A DNA stretch of 64,000 nt from Megalopta genalis. Lineage: Eukaryota > Arthropoda > Insecta > Hymenoptera > Halictidae. Below the pieces are notes generated by a model. The model was not told the DNA's origin. It ran no database searches and was given only the letters and a program-made list of their open reading frames with translations. Shown piece by piece: positions 1 through 11,440 of this stretch (position 1 is its first letter; every line of letters begins with the position of its first letter). The translations under genes and the position numbers were made by a program. The stretch spans positions 24,032,721 through 24,096,720 of the forward strand of contig NC_135014.1 in assembly GCF_051020955.1 (NCBI RefSeq), written 5' to 3'.

Positions 1-455
1 ACTCGTAAATTTGTTACAATTTTATTAATATTATGAAATCAATGAAATATTGTCAACATGATAAGATCAATAGAATTTCATCTATATAATTTTATCAATA
101 CGATATTATCAATATAATATCAATATGATAAACTCGAGACAATTTTATGAATTCAATTTTATCAATACAAAAAAAATCAATACAATTTTGCTAATATAAT
201 AAAATCAATACGATGTTGTCAATTCAATAAAATCAATACAATGTTATCGATACAATTTTATCAATTCAATTTCATCAATGCAATAGAATCAATACAATGT
301 TGTCAACTCAATAAGATCAATACAATTTTATCAATTCAATCTAATCAATTCAATTTTATCAACGCAATAAAATCAATACAATTTTATCAATTCAATCTAA
401 TCAATTCAATTTAATCAATGCAATAAAGCCAATACAATAAAATCAATTTTATATC
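1..455. repeat. AT-rich degenerate 11-13 bp tandem array
   Basis: Short words such as TCAATACAATTTTA, TCAATTCAAT and AATCAATACAA recur continuously with a spacing of about 10-13 bases. Units differ by substitutions and single-base indels, so this is an old, degenerate minisatellite. It starts at the window edge and may extend beyond it. No open frame of note crosses it. Confidence 0.8.
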
Positions 456-544
456 AAAATTTAAAATTAAGAACAAATTCAAATAACCAGCGAGAAAATT
501 CTGTACAGTAAAAATAGAGTAGAAAAACCATTAGTGTTTATTAA

Positions 545-773
545 TACAGTATATACTCCCTAATTCGCGCTCCGTTTGCGCAAAAAATGGACAATTTAGA
601 AAGGGGAGATACGAATATTCGAGCCTTGCGTCCCGTTTTTATAATCGTTAAAAATCGGTAACAATAAAAACAAGCCGCGGGCTCGAAAAATCGCATCTCC
701 TCTCCCCAAATCGTCCATTTTCTATGCGCATTTTGCGCGCAATCTAAGCACGAATCATAGAGAAATTACTGTA
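545..773. mobile_element. Family A foldback MITE, copy A1
   Basis: The element begins TACAGTATATACTCCCTAAT and ends AATTACTGTA, and its two halves are imperfect inverted copies of each other around a loop near 645-665. Internal landmarks shared with the other A copies are ATGGACAATTTAG, GGGGAGATACGA, TTCGAGCCTTGCG and their complements on the right arm. Length is 229 bp. There is no coding capacity. TA at both tips suggests a TA target as in Tc1/mariner-type elements; that assignment is inferred from the ends alone. Confidence 0.85.
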
Positions 774-2155
774 CTTCGAAACGGTTAACTCGTTGCAACC
801 GCGAAGAAGCTGATCCGTCGAGGAATTAACGGGAACGCGTGACAATACGAGGCGTCGGAACGTGCTTCGGGCATAATTGTATAACGGAAAACGAAAATCC
901 CTCGATCGGCTGAATAAGGCGTACGAAAGTGAAAAACGCGTGCGCGGCACGTGACGCGGAATCGCGGACGGTCGCGTCGCGTCGCCGGGGAACGCGATCA
1001 CGATCTTACGCAACGATTTAAATGATCGGTACGCGGGTACGTACACACGTCCCCGCCGGTTTTTGCCATGTAATCGTTTTACAGTTTCCTACGGGGCACG
1101 CTCGTGCGAGCGAAAAAGTCCGGCGACACAAGCGTGAGCCGCGGTACCGCGGGTTCTGGATTCCAGGGTGTCGAGTGTCCTTGAAATTGTACGCGGAGGA
1201 ACGCCGTCCGACAAGAACGTTCGATTCCGCCGGGTCGATCATGACTCCGAGTCGTTCCGGATTATGTCTTGCTTCTCGCCGTCCCGTGTACTTGTCCCGC
1301 AGACCATTTTTTCGCCCGATCCTCTCTCTAAGCGCCTTTCCCGGATCGGGATCGTGCTAATCGCGCACCGCGCTAATCACGAGCGCGCTCGTTTCTCCTC
1401 TCCGCTACTTTCTCCACGTTTACCTGGTATTCGCGGCTAGTCCATGGACCTCCGAATACGTTCAAGTACCTTCCAGTATGCTATTACGGTAATTATTATG
1501 GCAATATTTCATAACTAAGAATTTTTGTTTCATCGAATCGCTATTTCGACGCGGTCGCCTTTTATTTAAGAAAATTATTTTCACCTTTCTATATCTCTTT
1601 GCCATCATTGTAATAATTCCTCTGGTGAGAAAGCCAATTGTTATAATCATCGTATGCATAAATTTACTTCAGCGATGAAATATTGATGACAATAGAACCG
1701 GTTACTTAACAAGTTATTACTATTGTAATATATTGTAAAATATTTTATTTTGTACGCTTTAAGTGCGGATTGAGAGTGTAAATATTATTTGACAAAGTAT
1801 AAATGTTAATTGTCTAGTTTCTAAAAATTAACATAAATTTTCAAATGCTTCGTTAAGTACCTTAACCCCTTGCCTTATATTTTTAGTCTGACTCTAGGAA
1901 TAACCAATTAAATAATTTGTTCTCTTGTCATCAATAATTAATATAATATATAATTATAATTATAATATAATTTTATATTATAATATAATATATAATATAT
2001 AATTTGCCATCCTCGTGTAGAGAATTATTAGAATCGAAAAAAATTTTGCAATTGTGAAGATAACGAAGGGATGAAAACTAACGCTTCAAATAAAATATAA
2101 AATGATAGAACATTATAAAAAAATGAATCTATTAAAATAAAACATCGATGAAACA
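774..2155. other. No supported gene: GC-rich then AT-rich DNA
   Basis: From 774 to about 1440 the DNA is GC-rich with overlapping open frames on both strands that look like composition artefacts. From 1440 it becomes AT-rich. At about 1862 there is a TTAACCCCTTGCC sequence resembling the end of a TTAA element, but no matching second end was found. An AT run of alternating ATATAAT words spans 1938-2003. Confidence 0.6.
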
Positions 2156-2266
2156 GAATTGAAATAGAATAAATATGGAACAGAAATTCTCAATAACGAA
2201 ATAACACAGAATGAAATGGAATTGAAATAGAATAGATATAGAACAGAAATTCTCAATAACGAAATT
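2156..2266. repeat. 63-bp tandem duplication
   Basis: A segment starting GAATTGAAATAGAATAAAT at 2156 is repeated at 2219 with only two or three differences over about 47 bases, including ACAGAAATTCTCAATAACG. The offset is 63 bases. It lies at the transition from AT-rich DNA to a GC-richer block. Confidence 0.85.
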
Positions 2267-2279
2267 ATTAACAGCCGCG

Positions 2280-3610
2280 AACCGAGAGCCAAAGATTAAA
2301 TATGAAACCACGGTTGCCAGAGATCTGCAGTCCCTCCGGCAGATGCATAATCCTAAATGCACTTCGCGTCCGGAGTATCACCACTGTTTTGGTCGATCGT
2401 CGCCATACTTGCAGATATCGACGGCAATCATTCACCGGCGTTCTCCCTGGCAATTCCCGGCGGAACGGTGGACGATTGAACAAAAAAGGGAGCCTTGATC
2501 CTTGATACGCCGCCGTACTAGAGCACCGCGCTCATTCGCGAACGGCAAATCGACGAAAAGGGCGTTAATATTATTTATAACGATAATTAAGAGCAGCCAC
2601 GGGCGATACCGAGGGGACCGTGGTTCGGCTGGTGTGCGTGTGTCCGACGTTGCCCCGCGCCACGGGAGACCATAAAATATCTTTAATGCCTTTCCGATTC
2701 AAATTTGGCCCTTAATGGCTGTAATAGTCATCGGTGCCCGGCGACGAGCGAGTCGAATCGGCCGGTTGCACCTGTACCATCGGATAGGGACAGCTCTTTC
2801 GCGAGCGTGGGTGCATCTCCGGCCCGATCTGCCAGCAATATCGACGACCCCCGCAGATTAAGACCTCTTCTTCCTTTCACGTTCTGTCCACCTTAACACC
2901 TTTTTGCCTCTGTTCTACTCTTCCGTGAAGATCGCCGAGTAATCCGCGTCGTCGTTCCCGATCCGCGCGCGACTTTCTCGTCGGAAGACGATTCGATCGT
3001 CTGCAGATCTTCGTCGAACTATTATCGCTGGACTATATCAATTTTTATGCGAAATAAAAATTGTCTGCATTCTTTCGTATAATGCAGAAGCTATGTAGTC
3101 ATTTTTTTGCGAGTGCGGGTGAATGTCGTGACGTAATTTCTGGCGTGAATATGAATATTATTGAGCGACCCATTTATATTAAATTACGTATATTGAAGCG
3201 TGTTCCTAGTCGTCAATTGTTGAGAAAAATTGATCGAGAGGGAATGCGAGGACCTTAGTGAATCGTTTTGGAAATCATCGTCTTAGTAATCATTTTTATT
3301 ATTCATCGTCTTCATATTTAAATAGACAGCTATTTTCTGTTCTGATCTATTTTTTATCTATGTTTTGTCCTATTCCACTCACATTTCTATCTTTAATTAT
3401 TCCATGAAGTTGAAGATAATGCAACAGTATTTTTAAGTTCCTCAAATGCTTTTACTTCTGTTCACTTGACCATTCATGTGAAAAATCAGTAGATCAGATA
3501 CAATTTAAACAAATTGTCGAAAAGGAAGATAAATATCCGTGCTTCTTTTGTGTTTCGCGAGGGATGCAATTCTTATTTCGTCTAAAAAATCGGATTTTCG
3601 CCTAAAAAGT
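2280..3610. other. No supported gene; mixed-composition DNA
   Basis: Open frames are under 80 codons and have no recognisable domain. A short motif around 3030-3090 (TTTTTATGCGAAATAAAAAT) resembles sequences near 10190, 44176 and 57062 and may be a remnant of a dispersed repeat. Nothing else is recognised. Confidence 0.5.
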
Positions 3611-3613
3611 CGG

Positions 3614-3800
3614 TCTGCCAAATTTCGGATTGCTGTGAACTTCCCTGCGCTAGTCCCGCGCCTATGTAATTTACTGCTACGTCGAATCGTGGCACGTGGC
3701 CTCCGAATTGCCTCCGAATCGCGTCACGTGGCCTCCTAATTACCTTCAAATCGTGTCACGTGGCATCTGAATCGCCTTCGAATCGTGGCAAAAAAATCAG
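3614..3800 (-). repeat. Short array of CACGTG-containing units with shared flank, inverse of 8.1-8.8 kb
   Basis: Units of the type GCCTCCGAATTGCC and TCGTGTCACGTGGC recur between about 3685 and 3795. The adjacent 3625-3680 segment (CCAAATTTCGG, GCGCTAGTCCCGCGCC, ATGTAATTTACTGC) is the reverse complement of the DNA flanking the larger array at 8738-8797. The two loci are therefore copies of one repeat in opposite orientation about 5 kb apart. Confidence 0.75.
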
Positions 3801-3804
3801 AGAT

Positions 3805-4635
3805 AAAAGCAATCAAGTCATCGTTTTCCTATAAAATCGAGTTTCCATAAAAACTAGCCGCAAGACCCAAAAAATCGCGGCTTAATATCCTCGAATCTTT
3901 CAAATCCGACCTCCGAACATTTCTGTAAAAAAATAACCGTACCTCTGGTCCACTAAGATCCGTTTCACCCCCGCCGATCAAGTCACCCCCGACGATGAAT
4001 CCGCCCCTGATCGGTGCAAAAATCTGGCCGAAAATTTCCGCGAAACGACCGCGAGAATTCGCAGTCATCGCCACGGTCTAATAACGAGGCCCGTTGACCC
4101 GTGCACAGCGAACGCACGCGCACGGAATACACGTTCGATAGTCGAAGAAGGCGCGCACTTAGGTGCAATTTAGCAAGGTTTATGCCGTCCGGGGATCTCG
4201 AGCGTGGCCGAATATCTCGAATGCAAATGAAATTAATTTTTTGCCTTTTTCGTTGTTCGCGGGCCAAGGAGGGGGAGGAGGGGGGGGTTTCGGCGGGCGA
4301 TCGGCGCGGGGACATAGACCGGGGTGGACAGTCCACTTTGTCCCCTCCTCTTTTTTCGTGGCCGCTGTTTCTATTAGTGCGAGCCGCTCGAACGAGCCTG
4401 TATAAATTAATTAGTAGATATGTCCCGATACGTGGCCTCCCACCGTACGACGTGCCGCTATCTCGTTCTCTATCGAACGTCGACCGCCGTGGGTAACGCA
4501 TTACGATCTCTCGTGGTAGTAGCGGTGTGCGTGCGCACACACGCCGTCCCTTTCTCCCTTCGTGCCCTCCCGCGTCTCGTTCTCCTCGCCGGTGACACGC
4601 TCTCGTCCTCGCTCCTTGCGAGACTCTTCTCTCCT
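3805..4635. other. No supported gene; includes a G-rich tract
   Basis: GC-rich, with open frames on both strands over 4000-4540, which argues that they are composition artefacts. At 4267-4290 a G-rich stretch with runs of five and eight Gs is followed by further G runs, so a G-quadruplex is possible on the plus strand. Nothing else is recognised. Confidence 0.5.
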
Positions 4636-4639
4636 CCTC

Positions 4640-4800
4640 CTCTCTTTAACTCCATTTCTCCCTCTCCCTTTCTCTCTCTTTCTCTCTCTCTCTCTTCTCT
4701 TTCTCTGTCTCCCTTTCTCTCTCTTTCTCTCGGTCTCTCAGACTCTATCTCGCTCGGCCTCCATCTCCGTTTCTCCCTCCGTCTCCCTTTTCCTCCCCGT
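4640..4800. repeat. Polypyrimidine (CT)n-rich tract
   Basis: An impure run of CTCTCT, TTTCTC and CCTCCT words covers about 160 bases. It makes both flanking reading frames look open as Ser/Leu/Pro-rich or Arg/Glu-rich strings. Downstream at 4873-4890 is the palindrome-like CATGTACACCGGCATG. Confidence 0.85.
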
Positions 4801-5265
4801 TTCTCTCGCGCGGCCGCGTCGCCCTTTCTCCCGCAGCCGCGCGCGCGTTGCCCCCTACTGTCTGTCCATTCGCGCATGTACACCGGCATGTTGACCGCGT
4901 GTGTAGAGCCGTGTATATCGACCACGTACACGGAGGTGTCGGTAGAAAGGAGACCCCTGCAAGGGCCACCGAAGAATACTAACGGTGTCCCGGTGGCTGA
5001 CACACCGAACGACTACACTGACAATGAGAGCAAGGGTGTAATTGGTTCCGGGGTAATAAAACACGGTGCTCGGGAGATAACCTCCGGTTGTACGCGTCTA
5101 CGATATTCTTTCGGCTCGGCCACGCTCCTCCGCTCGGAGACTCGCGATCTCACCGGACGCTCGCCGCCTCCCTGAGAAACCGAGCTACGCTGGTTAGATT
5201 GTGGCGAATGGCGACCGGTGTTCCAGCTACGGTGCGAATTCTGCGCTTTTTGCGGGTGGTGGGGG
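4801..5265. other. No supported gene; GC-rich flank of CT tract
   Basis: A plus-strand frame of 251 codons runs from the CT tract to 5175 and a minus-strand frame of 177 codons overlaps it. Both are dominated by simple-sequence translation and neither shows a domain. I regard them as spurious. Confidence 0.55.
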
Positions 5266-5269
5266 TATG

Positions 5270-5493
5270 TACGGTAAATCCTCTGCGATTGCAGCTTGTG
5301 AACAGAAATGGACGATCTCAGGAGGGGAGGTACGATTATTCTCTTTTATTATTTTTATTACTTTTATAGTTCAGATTGTGAACCATTGTAAAATAATAAT
5401 AATGATGATATTCGTATAATAATCGTATCTACTTTTCCGAAATAGTACATTTTTGTTTAGAAGTTGAAGGAAGATTAGGGAGAATTTGTTGTG
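5270..5493. mobile_element. Family A foldback MITE, copy A2 (degenerate)
   Basis: The left end TACGGTAAATCCTC is followed by AGAAATGGACGATCTC and GAGGTACGATTATTC, matching the family A left arm. The right arm carries AATAATCGTATCTAC, GTACATTTTTG and ATTAGGGAGAATTTG. The loop has been replaced by AT-rich sequence and the final ACTGTA is mutated. Confidence 0.7.
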
Positions 5494-5504
5494 CATATTT
5501 ACTT

Positions 5505-5745
5505 TGTTATTTCGTTACTTCGTTACCCCCTCCATCATGAAAAGCATCGAAATTGCAATGGATTTAGGATACTGGTGGCTCTCAATGCGATTTCAGTGCT
5601 TTTTGTGATGGAGGGGATAGCGAAGTAACGAAATAACGAAATAACGAAGTAACGAAGTATGTATGTATGCACTTCGTTACCCCCTCCACCACGAAAAGCA
5701 CTGAAATCGCAGTGGACTTAGCAACACTAATAACGAAAAAAATGG
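5505..5745. repeat. Inverted plus direct repeat with TAACGAA microsatellite
   Basis: A segment around 5512-5553 (CTTCGTTACCCCCTCCATCA) recurs inverted at 5596-5640 (GTGATGGAGGGGATAGCG) and again in direct orientation at 5672-5715 (CTTCGTTACCCCCTCCACCA). Between the second and third copies the words AACGAAAT and AACGAAGT form a short 8-bp tandem run. The first pair could form a hairpin. Confidence 0.8.
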
Positions 5746-5975
5746 CTGAACGAGCAACGTGACGAAAAAGAAACGATAAATAGGGTTGTAGAGTCGGTTA
5801 CTGTGGGGTGACGAATCATTGTACATTGTAGTCAAAGTGACGAGATGTTTAAATAAATTCTATCTTGTTCTTCTTGTAAAGCGTCGTATGGAACGTTTAT
5901 TTTAAAAATGCTGTAAGTCTACATTTTTTTAAAATGAGACATCACGTAATTTGTGATTAATTTAGTGTAACCTTT

Positions 5976-6067
5976 TTATTTATAATTAAAGAAATGGATT
6001 GGCATCACTTTCAAAGTAATTTATTTATAACTAAAAAAAGAAATGGACTCGCACCACTTTCGAAATA
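5976..6067. repeat. Diverged ~45-bp tandem duplication
   Basis: TTATTTATAATTAAAGAAAT at 5976 is followed by GGATTGGCATCACTTTC. Both words recur from 6019 as TTATTTATAACTAAAA and GGACTCGCACCACTTTC. Confidence 0.75.
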
Positions 6068-7208
6068 AACGATCCATGCGTTACTCACAAATATTGATGA
6101 CAAGACAATAGAAATGCACTTAAATTGCATTTAAATTGCACTTATATCGCAACTATTAAAACGCACTTAACAGGTTATTTTTTACTACGGAATAAAACTT
6201 CCTTGTCTCTACTGCAAGACGAATGAACGAAGAACAATTTTATTTATCTCCGTAGCAATGTTTTTAATTTGCAATCATTACATCAACGTTCTCAGTTTCC
6301 TCAGATCTGGTTCCCAATATCACCAACCCTTCACCGCCCAAAAATGCCCAAACTCCGTAATCAAGTTACAACCGAATCTCTCGATCGCGGGTCAGCCAGG
6401 TCAACGCACGGTCGACCCGCAAAAAGAATCGTTAATCCGTTATTCACCGGATCGGCCAGCCTCGATTATTCCTGCGATCACATCGGCCAGAAGGATCGAA
6501 GAGTTCATAAGGAAGGCAGCTAAGCAAATTAAGACCGTGTCCTAATTAGACCACCGTGGCGAATCCTCCGCCGGATATCGAGCAGGTCAGAGGCCCGGCA
6601 GAAATCGCCGCGAAGACCGAAAATCGTGGAACTGGTCCGAGGCCCCGGGATCCCGGCTGGAGGAAGTGGATTGCGATACAGTTGTCGACGCGTGAGGTCC
6701 GGGATTAGCTGGTGGAACGGTCCCCGCGGCGGGCCTGGTTCCCGAGTGGCGTCGTCGCGCGGCTTTCCCGCGGTCCCGGGAATCGATTCCTCGCGATCGT
6801 TCGGTTTTTCGATGCACGGAATTCTTTCGGGGACGGTATCGGTCGCGCGCTGTCCCCTGGAAACGGGCAGCTAGAGCCGGCGCGGAGCGGCAGCGGGAGC
6901 GAGAAGCTCGTCCGAGGCTCGTCCGATGGAAGAGGAAGGTGGTCCAGGGCGGTCGGGGCATTCTCGGCTCAGGGTGTGCATTAAATATGATATATGCTTA
7001 TTGAATTTGTAAGTAAAACGGCCGACGGTAGAACTGCAGCACCTCGGTTGTAGGACGAGACGCGGAGTCGGAACGGACGGGGAGAGAAGTTCGAAAGAGA
7101 ACACAGAAATACCGAAGGAGAGGCGCGTCTTCTCTCCTTCTTGGACTTCGTTACCTCTCCGCGTTCGTTGCTCTTTCTCTCGTTTCGAAGCGAGATCATC
7201 TTCCCTAC
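6068..7208. other. No supported gene; AT-rich then GC-rich
   Basis: 6068-6540 is mixed and 6600-6960 is strongly GC-rich. Open frames here overlap on both strands (for example 6587-6961 minus against 6626-6874 plus) and have low-complexity Arg/Gly/Ser-rich translations. No gene is supported. Confidence 0.5.
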
Positions 7209-7216
7209 CCACCGCG

Positions 7217-7269
<53 letters not shown>

Positions 7270-7286
7270 CGCTCGCTCGCTCGCTC
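7217..7286. repeat. (CT)n followed by (CGCT)n microsatellite
   Basis: A nearly perfect run of CT dinucleotides extends to about 7265 and passes directly into tandem CGCT tetranucleotides ending near 7286. Such tracts are length-variable in animals and may bind GAGA-type factors; the latter is inference. Confidence 0.95.
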
Positions 7287-8085
7287 ACCGACCTGGTAGC
7301 CATGGTGGTAAAGCGTGCATAATTAGGAGGAATTCAACGGGGATTACCCTCGTACGGATCCCATCCAGTCATCCCGCTGCTGCCCTTCTTTGTCGAGCAA
7401 CTAATTTATTTAATCATTCCAGCGTCGTCCACGAGGCGGCGCCTTTGCCCGGCCGCGGCCCCTAAGTTGTTTAATCGCCCTAAGAGGCTGTTCCTTCTCC
7501 CCCCCGCGGCGCCCCGCGACGCCCCGCGCCACCGCGGGCCCCGACGCTGGCGCTCTTCATCGCGAATCCCCGTGTCCGTCGCCTTCCCGTCCTCGTTCCC
7601 CGTGTCGTTGTTTAAATTTTCGAGCAGTCCGGCCAGTTTCCCCCGTCTCTTCCGCGGGCCGGCCGGCCGCCGCCGCCGCCGCGCCGGATTCCCTCCGTAA
7701 CGTCGCTCCGCGCCGCGCCGCATTCGGAAGCGAAAACTCTCACCTCGAGCACTTCGATTCGATCTGTATCGACGCGGGCGACGCGGCGTTCGTTGCGTGC
7801 GAACGATTAAAACGCGATGATTTTAGCGATTTGATTTTTTTGGAAGATCTGGATGATCGAAATTCCGATATCGCAATTGGTCGAAGAATAAATTATATGT
7901 TTATTTAAGGTTTTAAGGTTCGTGCAAATTTTTATTGGCCGCGTCGAATATGTTTGTTTGAACGCCGGTTCGTTGAACGAAGAGTACGCGGAGTTAATTA
8001 GCGGATTTCTGTTACAGTTGTTACTTTTAGGAATGTACGGGGATCGGAATCGAAACCGGCATATCCGAGAATACTAAGTCGCGAT
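7287..8085. other. No supported gene; very GC-rich block
   Basis: 7430-7720 is extremely GC-rich, with GCCGCC words near 7670. Opposite-strand frames of 105 and 77 codons are Arg/Gly/Pro-rich composition artefacts. The composition would fit a CpG-rich promoter or first exon, but no start, splice pattern or domain can be identified. Confidence 0.4.
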
Positions 8086-8087
8086 TC

Positions 8088-8625
8088 CAAGGCAATTCGG
8101 AGGTAATTCGGAGGCAATTCAGAGACAAAGGCAATTCGAAGGCAATTCGGAGGTAATTCGGAGGCAATTCGGAGGTAATTCGGAGGCAATTCGGAGGGAA
8201 TTCGGAGGGAATTCAGAGACAGAGGCAATTCGAAGACAATTCAAAGGCAATTCGGAGGCCACGTGACACGATTCGAAGGCAATTCGGAGATAATTCGGGG
8301 GCAATTCAGAGACAGAAGCAATTCGAAGACAATTCGATGGCAATTTGAAGGCAATTAGGTGACAATTCGGTGGTAATTCGAAGGAAATTCGAAGGCAATT
8401 CAGAGACAGTGTCAATTCAAAGAGAATTCGGAGGCAATTCGGTGGTAATTCGAAGGCAATTCGAAGGTAATTCGGAGGCAATTCAGAGATAGAGGCAATT
8501 CGAAGACAACTCGAAGGCAATTCGGAGGCAATTCGAAGGCCACGTGACAGGATTCGAAGGCAATTCGGAAGCCACGTAACACGATTCAAAGACAATTCGG
8601 AGACCACATGACACGATTCGACGAA
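8088..8625 (+). repeat. 11-12 bp tandem array (GGCAATTCGGA) with CACGTG units
   Basis: The word GGCAATTCGGA or GGTAATTCGGA recurs more than 30 times with spacing of 11-12 bases, interrupted by longer variants containing CAGAGACAGAGGC and GGCCACGTGACACGATTC. Minus-strand translation gives repetitive strings such as LRIASELPPNC, which explains a spurious 162-codon frame. The same units occur inverted at 3685-3795. Confidence 0.95.
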
Positions 8626-8814
8626 GATTGATCACATACCTTGTAGCTCCGCGGTTTTTCTTACTAGACTCACATCCAACAAACCATTTTGTGTTGTTTT
8701 CCGGAATCTCCGTCGATCCTTAGTATCGACGTAACAGTAAATTACATAGGCGCAGGACTAGCACAAAGAAATTCACAGCAACCCGAAATTTGGCATTTCC
8801 GAGAGAAATTACTG
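8626..8814 (+). repeat. Shared flank of the 11-bp array, partner of 3.6 kb
   Basis: Bases 8738-8797 (GCGCAGGACTAGCAC, CCGAAATTTGGC) are the reverse complement of 3625-3680. The segment ends with GAGAAATTACTGTA at 8801-8814, and TAACAGTAAATTAC lies at 8731, so a short family A-like remnant may bracket it. Confidence 0.65.
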
Positions 8815-8939
8815 TATTCGAAACTACTTATATAAACATAGTTTTACTGCATTTGATACTCATCGATGAATACCATGATGAAACGATTGAAGCTTTTAGG
8901 TATGCGAGATGCTAAAAGGGCTGCTGGCTTTAACCCTTT

Positions 8940-9237
8940 GACTGCTGTTAGCGCCAGAAGAAAATTAGGAAAGAAATCGTGGCTAAAAGGACGGTTAAAA
9001 ATTAGGAGTGTTAGCGCCAATTAGGAAACTTACACTTGCTTGATACTGCAGGCGCCAATGTGGCGCCTAAATAGCCTAGTTCGGTTCGGTTTTAACGAAA
9101 TTCAGTGTTTCGATTATTTCATTATTATTATATTACTATTTCGATTATTTCACAAATGCACACCTTGCGTAGCGAATGAATTTTTACCGCACGATACGAC
9201 CGTCGCGACTCGAAGTCCGCCGCAGTCGAAGGGTTGA
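8940..9237. mobile_element. TTAA-flanked MITE with TTAACCC ends
   Basis: The left end reads TTAACCCTTTGACTGC. The right end, read on the minus strand, is TCAACCCTTCGACTGC, giving a terminal inverted repeat of about 16 bases with two differences; the right TTAA is TTGA on the plus strand. Length is 298 bp with no coding potential. A GGCGCCAATGTGGCGCC palindrome lies inside at 9051-9067. TTAA followed by CCC is the known end signature of piggyBac-superfamily elements. Confidence 0.7.
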
Positions 9238-9809
9238 CATTGTTCTAACACTTTGGCGGGGATTTTTGGCGCTCTTTTTCGGAAACATCATTTTTGCAGC
9301 GATGCAGCGAAGAGATAGAGCAAAGAGAGCACGAAGAGGAGGAACGGAAGTGGACAAGAGGGGTCGATAATCGGGCGAGCGTGCCGTGGCGGGAGCCCGG
9401 TGTTTTGCCCGGTCGCGCGTACATCGAAACGGAATCCGGTTCGTGGAACAAAACCGCGTATCCTCCTTGACAAATTGAGTCTCGGGGAGAGGAGCACCCT
9501 TTCGCGCTCGCGAACGTCAATGCTCGCGGCTTCGGCGATCTAGCCGAGTTAAGCGATTCCTCGGATTTTCGCGAACGGTCTCGCAGGAACTTCGAGAAAT
9601 GATCATTTATCTTGAAGCGCTGGTTAAATCATTTTCGTCGCGAGTGCATCGAATACACAGTCTGATAATAATTTTGACACTTTGAACTTCGAATTTTTAT
9701 TCTAAATGCGAAATAGCTTTTTCGAACTACAGTATTTCCGTTTTATGTGAGTTATAATTAGTGCATTTTATGCGGATGAAATTGAGCATTGTGACACGTA
9801 CCAACACAT
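9238..9809. other. No supported gene
   Basis: Open frames of 91 and 69 codons on the minus strand overlap plus-strand frames and show no domain. The composition falls from GC-rich to AT-rich near 9660. Nothing recognised. Confidence 0.5.
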
Positions 9810-9970
9810 TTAACACTAGATTCATGAATTATTTGTTCAATTTATATGTTACTTTAATTAATTTATATGTTACAATAACGCTTGTTAGAAATCAGTATAA
9901 ATGTCTTATTGTTACTTTGATAAATTAATATAAAACAGCTGATTTTTGTGCTACGTAAGTCCAGTGTTAC
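9810..9970 (-). mobile_element. Family B TTAA MITE, copy B1 (internally deleted)
   Basis: Starts TTAACACTAGATTCATG and ends TACGTAAGTCCAGTGTTA, with AAAACAGCTGATTTTTGTGC just inside the right end. It lacks the GTCATTTTGAC palindrome that copies B2-B4 carry near the other end, so about 60 bases are missing from the left part. Confidence 0.75.
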
Positions 9971-9975
9971 CAGCT

Positions 9976-10073
9976 TTTTATATATAATTTTGGCGATTCG
10001 AGAGTTGTTTTGGAACGCGACGAAACAATTTTTAGCGTTGCCTTGGAGTCACCTATCGAGTGCAAAGGGTTAA
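9976..10073 (-). mobile_element. Partial TTAACCC element (TTTGCACTCG family)
   Basis: Read on the minus strand the end is TTAACCCTTTGCACTCGA, followed by GACTCCAAGGCAACGC and AAAAATTGTTTCG. A related end occurs at 17370 (TTAATCCTTTGCACTCGAG). The other end of this copy was not found; it abuts family B copy B1. Confidence 0.6.
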
Positions 10074-10239
10074 AACGAACAAGAACATTTTTTTATCATT
10101 TTGCGAACTTCTACGCGGCTGGATGAGCTGCAATTATTCGCGAATTTATGGCATTTTTCTTCCCTGCCATTATCTGACGGTATTTATGCAAAATGAAAAT
10201 TATTAGCCTAGTAACCCCTAAACCTAATTATTATCTAAT

Positions 10240-10350
10240 ATTGGCTATATTTTATATAAAATATATTGGAATATATTGGAATACATTGGCTATATTTTAT
10301 ATAAAATATATTGGAATATATTGGAATACATTGGCTATATTTTAGCTAAT
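10240..10350. repeat. 45-bp AT-rich tandem repeat, about 2.4 copies
   Basis: TTGGCTATATTTTATATAA begins at 10241 and 10286, with a partial third copy at 10331. The two full copies are nearly identical, so the duplication is recent. Confidence 0.9.
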
Positions 10351-11432
10351 TATTAGCTATATTATCTAATTCACAAAAAATCGATTCAATTAGTCGAAGA
10401 TCACGGAAACTCGAAAGTGTCACCAGAAGTAGCACTAAAATAGTAACCGTTCATCATTTTCCGAACAATTTCTACGTTCGCGCGAAAGCGATCTCCGGCT
10501 CGACATTATCTGTTTTACAAATCTTCTCGGAGTTACGATTGTCATAAACTATGGACTGTTTCGAGCCGCGTAGAAATTTATTAATGACACGATCAAACGA
10601 TTGAAATATCCCTCGCCAACAAGCATCGAAGAAGTATAATGCAAACCTGTTGTTCTTTTCTTCTTCTTCCTTCTTTTTCATCCGATGCCCTATAATGACT
10701 TATGAACGGGATTAGTTTTATCTTCATTTGCATAATTCGATCTCCGAGTCGGTGTTCCTCATTATATGGCAAAAGGAGCAATATATTTGGATTCTGAGGC
10801 CCTAACCGTCCCGGGGCGAGCAAAAAATTAGTCCGAATACGGAGATTCAAAAATTGGATTTTTGCGAAAGAGCGCGCCGGCCTGGGCCCGGCCTGGCCAT
10901 TCCCTCTGGATCGCTCGAATAAATGAATCCGAAGTTAATTAGACAGAGTGGATAGCCGTGTGACGAGTAATAAGCGCAACGAGTCCGCGGCGACGATCGG
11001 GGGAACAGAGGTATCGGAGTCGGAGGGAAGAAAAAGAGGATCAGGAAGAAGCGGAGGCCGGTGGGACACTAGCGGAATAAGAAGAAGAGGAATAGAGGGA
11101 GCCGTGCTCGAATCGAACGAGTATAATTTTAAGCGGAGTTCTTTCAGCTCGAAAGTTAACCGGTCTGGTATTCTCCTGCCTGAATTATCGTTGACCTCCA
11201 ACACGGTCTTACAAGGCACTCTCCTCGAATACAGGGTTTCTCCCTGTGGCCCATCCCCTCGCTCCCCGGCGTTGGGACCCGTGGCCGAGCCGGGGCCCGT
11301 TCCGACAATGTTGCACCACATAAATTGATACCCTGGACCCGGGAGTTCCTGTGTTACCGGCGAGCATCGACATGCACATGCACCGGTGCACCGATGCCGA
11401 TGCCGATGTGCGCCGTGCATGCCGAGAGAGCA
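10351..11432. other. No supported gene
   Basis: AT-rich to 10850, then GC-rich. A 197-codon minus-strand frame (10935-11528) overlaps a 126-codon plus-strand frame and crosses the GA microsatellite. It has no recognisable domain and is judged spurious. Confidence 0.5.
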
Positions 11433-11440
11433 AGAGAGAC

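Noticed and set aside
4420..5175. 251-codon plus-strand frame
   Set aside because: The middle third is a CT tract giving Ser/Leu/Pro strings; a 177-codon frame is open on the other strand.
8119..8607. 162-codon minus-strand Leu-rich repeat-like frame
   Set aside because: The LRIASELPPNC pattern comes from an 11-bp DNA tandem repeat; three frames give the same peptide family, so it is not a leucine-rich-repeat protein.
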